From positions 1 through 22,782 of IMG/VR virus record IMGVR_UViG_3300049740_000116: DNA of 22,782 nucleotides; one strand, 5' to 3'. The notes below the pieces were generated by a model that was not told the DNA's origin, searched no databases, and saw only the letters and a list, made by a program, of their open reading frames with translations. Of this stretch, positions 20,190-22,782 are shown piece by piece. How positions within the stretch are numbered: position 1 is the first letter of the stretch; every line of letters begins with the position of its first letter. Source of the DNA: a virus. A program made the translations under genes and the position numbers.

Positions 20190-20532
20190 ACTTGCATATT
20201 TAATAGACATTGCCAAAGACGTAGAACAATTACCAGATGAAGTTAAAACAGATGATAATAAGATAAGAGGTTGTGCTAGTAATCTATGGTTGATTGGTGG
20301 TGCAAAAGAAGATAATACAATGATATATAAGATTGACGCTGACGCATTTATAACAAAAGGTACAGCAAAGTTAGTTACTGACTTATGCAATGGTTGTCCT
20401 AAAGACGAAGTTGCTAGTTTAACTATAGAAGACTTTTTACCTTTAGGCGTTAAAGAACTTTTAACTATGCAAAGACAGAATGGTCTAGGCAGTTTGATAG
20501 AGAGGATAGTAACAATAGCAAATACTAAATAG
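20128..20532 (+). CDS. SufE-like iron-sulfur cluster assembly protein
   Basis: SufE accepts persulfide sulfur from the SufS cysteine desulfurase and passes it to the SufBCD scaffold. The 134-aa sequence matches the family: Y-L-I-D-I-A-K (24-30), I-R-G-C-A-S-N-L-W (46-54) with Cys49 as the persulfide carrier, an A-D-A-F-I-T-K-G (71-78) strand, and M-Q-R-Q-N-G-L (114-120). Length from ATG 20128 compares well with 138 aa in E. coli; an internal ATG at 20170 would shorten it to 120 aa, and an in-frame GTG/ATG farther upstream would add sequence foreign to the family. No other Suf gene is seen here, so it would act on the host system, an auxiliary metabolic role. Confidence 0.85.
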   Translation: MIKERIQQKGEDLKMLQGHDRLAYLIDIAKDVEQLPDEVKTDDNKIRGCASNLWLIGGAKEDNTMIYKIDADAFITKGTAKLVTDLCNGCPKDEVASLTIEDFLPLGVKELLTMQRQNGLGSLIERIVTIANTK

Positions 20533-20536
20533 AACT

Positions 20537-20917
20537 ATGAATAACGTAACAGATTTTATACAATTAAACATGAACTTTTTAAATGATATTCAAAGTTATC
20601 ATTGGCAAACAGAGTCATATTCTGAGCATGAAACAACAGGTGAATATTATGAAAAATTTAATAAACTAAATGACGAGTTTGTAGAAACTTGGCAAGGTAA
20701 ATCAGGTACTAGAATTAAGTTTAGTGCAGAATTAAGACCTGGCATAATGAACTATGCTGATAATAGTCAAGTAAAAGGTGAAGTGCAGAAACAAGTTGCT
20801 AGACTTAATAAGATAGCACAGAACCCTAAAGTGCAAGGTCAAATGGATTTAGAAAGTATATTAGAAGATATGCTTTTAGCAACAAATCAATTACTATTTC
20901 ATCTAACTTTAAAATAA
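20537..20917 (+). CDS. Ferritin/Dps-like helical protein (DUF5856-like)
   Basis: The 126-aa protein is helical and has H-W-Q-T (22-25) followed by S-E-H-E-T-T (29-34) and D-E-F-V-E-T-W-Q-G-K (46-55). These are the spacing and residues of DUF5856-like phage proteins that resemble half of a Dps/ferritin four-helix bundle. The His and Glu/Asp residues could bind iron. Adjacent to SufE, it hints at handling of iron, but the family is not shown to store it. The second half lacks obvious metal ligands. Confidence 0.6.
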   Translation: MNNVTDFIQLNMNFLNDIQSYHWQTESYSEHETTGEYYEKFNKLNDEFVETWQGKSGTRIKFSAELRPGIMNYADNSQVKGEVQKQVARLNKIAQNPKVQGQMDLESILEDMLLATNQLLFHLTLK

Positions 20918-21232
20918 ATGCCCCTATACACATTTAAGAATACCAAAACTGGTAAAGAGTTTACTGACATGATGTCAATAAGCGAAATGGAATCATATCT
21001 TAAAAAGAACAAACATGTAAAACAACAGATTACAAGTGTTAATATTGTTGCAGGTGTTAGTGGTATGAGTTATAGACATGATCAAGGATGGAAAGAAGTG
21101 CAATCAAAAATCGCAGAAGCACACCCACAAAGTGCCTTTGGCAGAGAACATGGTAAGAAAAGCGTTAAACAGATTAAAACAGAACAAGTAGTTAAAAAAC
21201 ATATGGCTAGACAACGTGCAAAAAATAAATAA
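20918..21232 (+). CDS. FmdB-like phage protein lacking the zinc ribbon
   Basis: The 104-aa protein begins M-P-L-Y-T-F-K-N, the start of FmdB-type putative regulatory proteins common in marine T4-like phages, followed by M-M-S-I-S-E-M-E-S-Y-L. The cysteines of the classical FmdB zinc ribbon are absent. The C-terminal half has G-W-K-E-V-Q-S-K-I and a very basic tail. Its ATG follows the previous stop directly. DNA binding is possible from charge; function not established. Confidence 0.6.
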   Translation: MPLYTFKNTKTGKEFTDMMSISEMESYLKKNKHVKQQITSVNIVAGVSGMSYRHDQGWKEVQSKIAEAHPQSAFGREHGKKSVKQIKTEQVVKKHMARQRAKNK

Positions 21233-21300
21233 TAAATGGGTACAGAGCGAGCAACTGAACAACAACGGTCGTATACCAGAGTCTAATAAGTCAATCCGCT

Positions 21301-21340
21301 CATTGTACAATACAATGCGGGCAGGACTTATAGTCCTGCC
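21301..21340 (+). promoter_or_regulatory. Tandem hairpins over a lipoprotein start codon
   Basis: CATTGTA (21301-21307) pairs with TACAATG (21311-21317); the ATG of the lipoprotein (21315-21317) is in the 3' arm. Immediately after, GGCAGGACT (21320-21328) pairs perfectly with AGTCCTGCC (21332-21340) around a TAT loop. The second stem is GC-rich in an AT-rich region. No T run follows, so translation control is more likely than termination. Confidence 0.55.
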
Positions 21341-21446
21341 AACGCTAATACTACTAACAGGTTGTGGGGTAAAAGATTATAACTTTAATCCTTATACAAC
21401 ATTATTAAATCAAGTAATTAAAACACAAAATAAACAAGGAGAATAA
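21315..21446 (+). CDS. Small lipoprotein (43 aa)
   Basis: From ATG 21315 the product has Arg2, a hydrophobic stretch and a textbook lipobox L-T-G-C with Cys17 as the lipidated residue, leaving a 27-residue mature peptide. A longer in-frame form from GTG 21216 (76 aa) would place a polar 33-residue extension before the signal sequence, so the short start is preferred. No Shine-Dalgarno is visible; the start lies in a hairpin. Small lipoproteins in phages include outer-membrane spanins (Rz1-like) and superinfection exclusion factors. With cell-wall enzymes nearby, an o-spanin role is possible, but no i-spanin is identified next to it. Confidence 0.6.
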   Translation: MRAGLIVLPTLILLTGCGVKDYNFNPYTTLLNQVIKTQNKQGE

Positions 21447-21448
21447 CT

Positions 21449-21826
21449 ATGGCAGACATACCTGATTTTATGCGAGAGTTTGATACAGACGTTGACTTTG
21501 GTTTTACTCCTGTATCTAAAAAACCAGCTGAAGAAACAACAAGTCAGCCGAGTGCTGATCCACTAGAACTAGCAAAAATTAAGTCAGACGTATCTGATAT
21601 AAAATCTGCTATGAATGAGGTTATGCAGATTGTAGCAGAGAAAGACTCTGTTAACAAAGATATACAGGACGCTGATACTACAGCAAGATTTAAAGAGATT
21701 GAAAAGATTATGTTACCTTTTTTATATAATCTTTCAAAGTCTAATGAACCTTATATACATTGGCCAAATAGAGGACCAATTATCAAGGCTCAGATGGACA
21801 AATTGTTAAAACTTACAAGGGGGTAA
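21449..21826 (+). CDS. T4-like marine phage conserved hypothetical protein
   Basis: The 125-aa protein has an acidic disordered N-terminal third (M-A-D-I-P-D-F-M onward), a coiled-coil-like middle (about 40-75) and a C-terminal Y-I-H-W-P-N-R-G-P (101-109) followed by a helix L-L-K-L-T-R-G. I recall the Y-I-H-W-P-N-R signature from T4-like cyanophage and pelagiphage genomes, where its role is unknown to me. A strong AAGGAG precedes the start. Confidence 0.72.
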   Translation: MADIPDFMREFDTDVDFGFTPVSKKPAEETTSQPSADPLELAKIKSDVSDIKSAMNEVMQIVAEKDSVNKDIQDADTTARFKEIEKIMLPFLYNLSKSNEPYIHWPNRGPIIKAQMDKLLKLTRG

Positions 21827-21827
21827 T

Positions 21828-22001
21828 ATGTTAGAAGTGAAAACTCATCATAAAGAACTGAAAAGAGCAGTGAATGAAGTTGAAGAAAAAAGAAGAAATG
21901 ACAGATCATCTAAATTATGGTTTGATGTAAGAACCTTGAAGAAAATTAAACTAAATGCAAAGGATAAACTAAATGCAACTAAGCAAAAACTTTTCGCTTA
22001 A
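21828..22001 (+). CDS. 57-aa DUF465-like helical protein
   Basis: The frame from ATG 21828 follows the upstream stop by one base, with GGGGG as ribosome binding site. It encodes H-H-K-E-L-K-R-A-V-N-E-V-E and ends L-K-K-I-K-L-N-A-K-D-K-L, a pattern like DUF465/YdcH small helical hairpins. The last 29 nt overlap the M15 peptidase gene. Small relatives are common next to this region's neighbours in T4-like marine phages. Function unknown. Confidence 0.65.
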   Translation: MLEVKTHHKELKRAVNEVEEKRRNDRSSKLWFDVRTLKKIKLNAKDKLNATKQKLFA

Positions 22002-22443
22002 AGAACTAACTGCTTCACAAACAGCAGATAGACATGGTATTAGCAATAATCCAAGCGAAGATCATATGGATAACTTAAAAAAACTATGTGATAATGTTCT
22101 ACAAAAAGTTAGAGATCATTATGGCAAAGTAGTATCTGTATCAAGTGGTTATCGTAGTCCTGAATTGTGTGTAAAGATTGGGTCAAGTATGAAGTCCCAG
22201 CACGCAAAAGGCCAGGCTGCGGACTTTGAAATCTTTGGAATTGCTAACGCTGACTTAGCAAAGTATATTATAGATACTTTAGATTTTGACCAGCTGATTT
22301 TAGAGTTTCATAAACCAGAAGAACCTAATAGCGGATGGATTCATTGTTCGTATAAGAACAAAGAAGAAAACAGAAAACAAGTATTAAGAGCATACAGAAA
22401 TGATGATGGTAAGACGGTATACGAACCGTATGACCCTAGTTGA
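21973..22443 (+). CDS. M15-family peptidase (VanY/endolysin-like)
   Basis: The 156-aa protein has the M15 zinc peptidase pattern: S-S-G-Y-R-S (57-62), then His77 with Asp84 in Q-H-A-K-G-Q-A-A-D-F, and His124 in G-W-I-H-C-S-Y. These enzymes cut peptidoglycan stem peptides or crosslinks. No signal peptide is present, so it would need a holin or virion delivery to reach the wall. It complements the membrane-anchored glucosaminidase at 17247, giving the phage two different cell-wall cleavage activities. The frame continues past the TGA for 25 further codons. Confidence 0.88.
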   Translation: MQLSKNFSLKELTASQTADRHGISNNPSEDHMDNLKKLCDNVLQKVRDHYGKVVSVSSGYRSPELCVKIGSSMKSQHAKGQAADFEIFGIANADLAKYIIDTLDFDQLILEFHKPEEPNSGWIHCSYKNKEENRKQVLRAYRNDDGKTVYEPYDPS

Positions 22444-22521
22444 GCTACTGAACGTCTTAATAATGACAGAATAGAAGAGCAGAATAAGATCATTGATCTT
22501 TATATGCAAAAAGGAATTTGA
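22444..22521 (+). other. In-frame coding-like extension after the peptidase stop
   Basis: After TGA 22441-22443 the same frame stays open for 25 codons, reading A-T-E-R-L-N-N-D-R-I-E-E-Q-N and ending in TGA 22519-22521. The composition looks like an amphipathic helix. It could be a read-through extension, a decayed C-terminus or a remnant of another small gene with a non-ATG start. TGA serves as a normal stop in several tight overlaps elsewhere, so general recoding is unlikely. Confidence 0.3.
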
Positions 22522-22522
22522 T

Positions 22523-22782
22523 ATGAAGACAGTTATATTATTGATAGATTTTAAAGGTCATCCTGCTCTTGGTGATGAGTATCTTAACAATTTAAGATAT
22601 AAAGAGGTACAAAAAATACTATCTAATCCTCTAATTGATAAAACTAAAATAGTATTCTGTTCTACATCTGATAGTCGTCCAGACCCAAAGATGGATGAGA
22701 TTCAGTTTATGGCAAACCAAACAGGTTTTCACTTTTTAATATACGAAGAGCATATATCTTTTGCTATGTTGAGAGTACAGTT
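22523..22782 (+). CDS. Hypothetical protein, cut by the window edge
   Basis: An ATG with AAGGA 7-8 nt upstream opens a frame that runs 86 codons to the end of the window without a stop. The N-terminus V-I-L-L-I-D-F-K-G is a buried beta strand ending in Asp, and a second strand K-I-V-F-C-S-T-S-D-S follows around residue 44. This is the alternation of a Rossmann-like alpha/beta fold. No family is recognised from this fragment. Confidence 0.7.
   Translation, partial: MKTVILLIDFKGHPALGDEYLNNLRYKEVQKILSNPLIDKTKIVFCSTSDSRPDPKMDEIQFMANQTGFHFLIYEEHISFAMLRVQ

Noticed and set aside
20088-20390. 100-aa - strand frame
   Set aside because: Antisense to the clear SufE-like gene with no promoter or ribosome binding site.
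21236-21286. 16-codon frame before the lipoprotein as a leader peptide
   Set aside because: No ribosome binding site and no regulatory codon pattern; too short to support.
1-22782. tRNA genes, CRISPR arrays, insertion sequences, attachment sites
   Set aside because: No cloverleaf with a T-arm consensus, no spaced direct repeats of CRISPR type, no transposase or integrase, no terminal inverted repeats seen by eye. A tRNAscan and repeat search could overturn this.

Overview
The window looks like an accessory and DNA-metabolism region of a T4-like marine myovirus. Every supported gene is on the + strand. Genes are packed with 1-4 nt start/stop overlaps (TAATG, ATGA, GTGA), base composition is strongly AT-rich, and I see no rRNA, tRNA, insertion sequence or CRISPR array. 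A T4-type zinc-finger primase, a class Ia ribonucleotide reductase, a T4 late-promoter octamer (TATAAATA) and several small families I associate with T4-like cyanophages and pelagiphages support this. Six host-type promoters of the form (C)TTGAC-N17-TATAAT fit an alphaproteobacterial sigma-70, so a SAR11-like host is a reasonable guess. The host assignment is inference. No virion structural gene is recognisable here.

Layout. 1-2984: a coiled-coil protein, a very acidic exported protein of 580 aa, and two membrane/coiled-coil proteins. 2992-9582: a promoter, then primase, NrdA, a nitroreductase-like protein, NrdB, a second nitroreductase-like protein, a zinc-ribbon protein and a RuvC-like nuclease, most of them translationally coupled. 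9645-11526: a promoter, a run of small proteins including a putative 2H phosphoesterase and a secreted protein, then an intrinsic terminator. 11532-14624: two promoters and a set of exported proteins (two lipoproteins and several membrane-anchored small proteins), then glutaredoxin. 14625-15779: a control-rich stretch with a possible pseudoknot or operator, a winged-helix-like protein, a T4-like late promoter with a tetraloop hairpin, a DUF6433-like protein and a second strong hairpin. 15780-19257: small proteins, a SprT-like protease, a membrane-anchored glucosaminidase with an adjacent small membrane protein (possible lysis pair), and a polytopic membrane/coiled-coil protein. 19261-22782: a leaderless-type promoter, a phage-conserved protein, a SufE-like protein, ferritin-like and FmdB-like proteins, a small lipoprotein with tandem hairpins at its start, an M15 peptidase, and a partial gene at the edge.

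How the genes may work together. Primase, RNR, the RuvC-like nuclease and glutaredoxin (a plausible RNR reductant) point to phage DNA synthesis. The two diverged nitroreductase-like paralogues interleaved with nrdA and nrdB are the best candidate for an undescribed system, perhaps a flavoenzyme heterodimer tied to RNR or to nucleotide chemistry. A second theme is remodelling of the host envelope: at least seven products carry signal peptides or lipoboxes. All functional statements come from reading the sequence by eye, without database searches.
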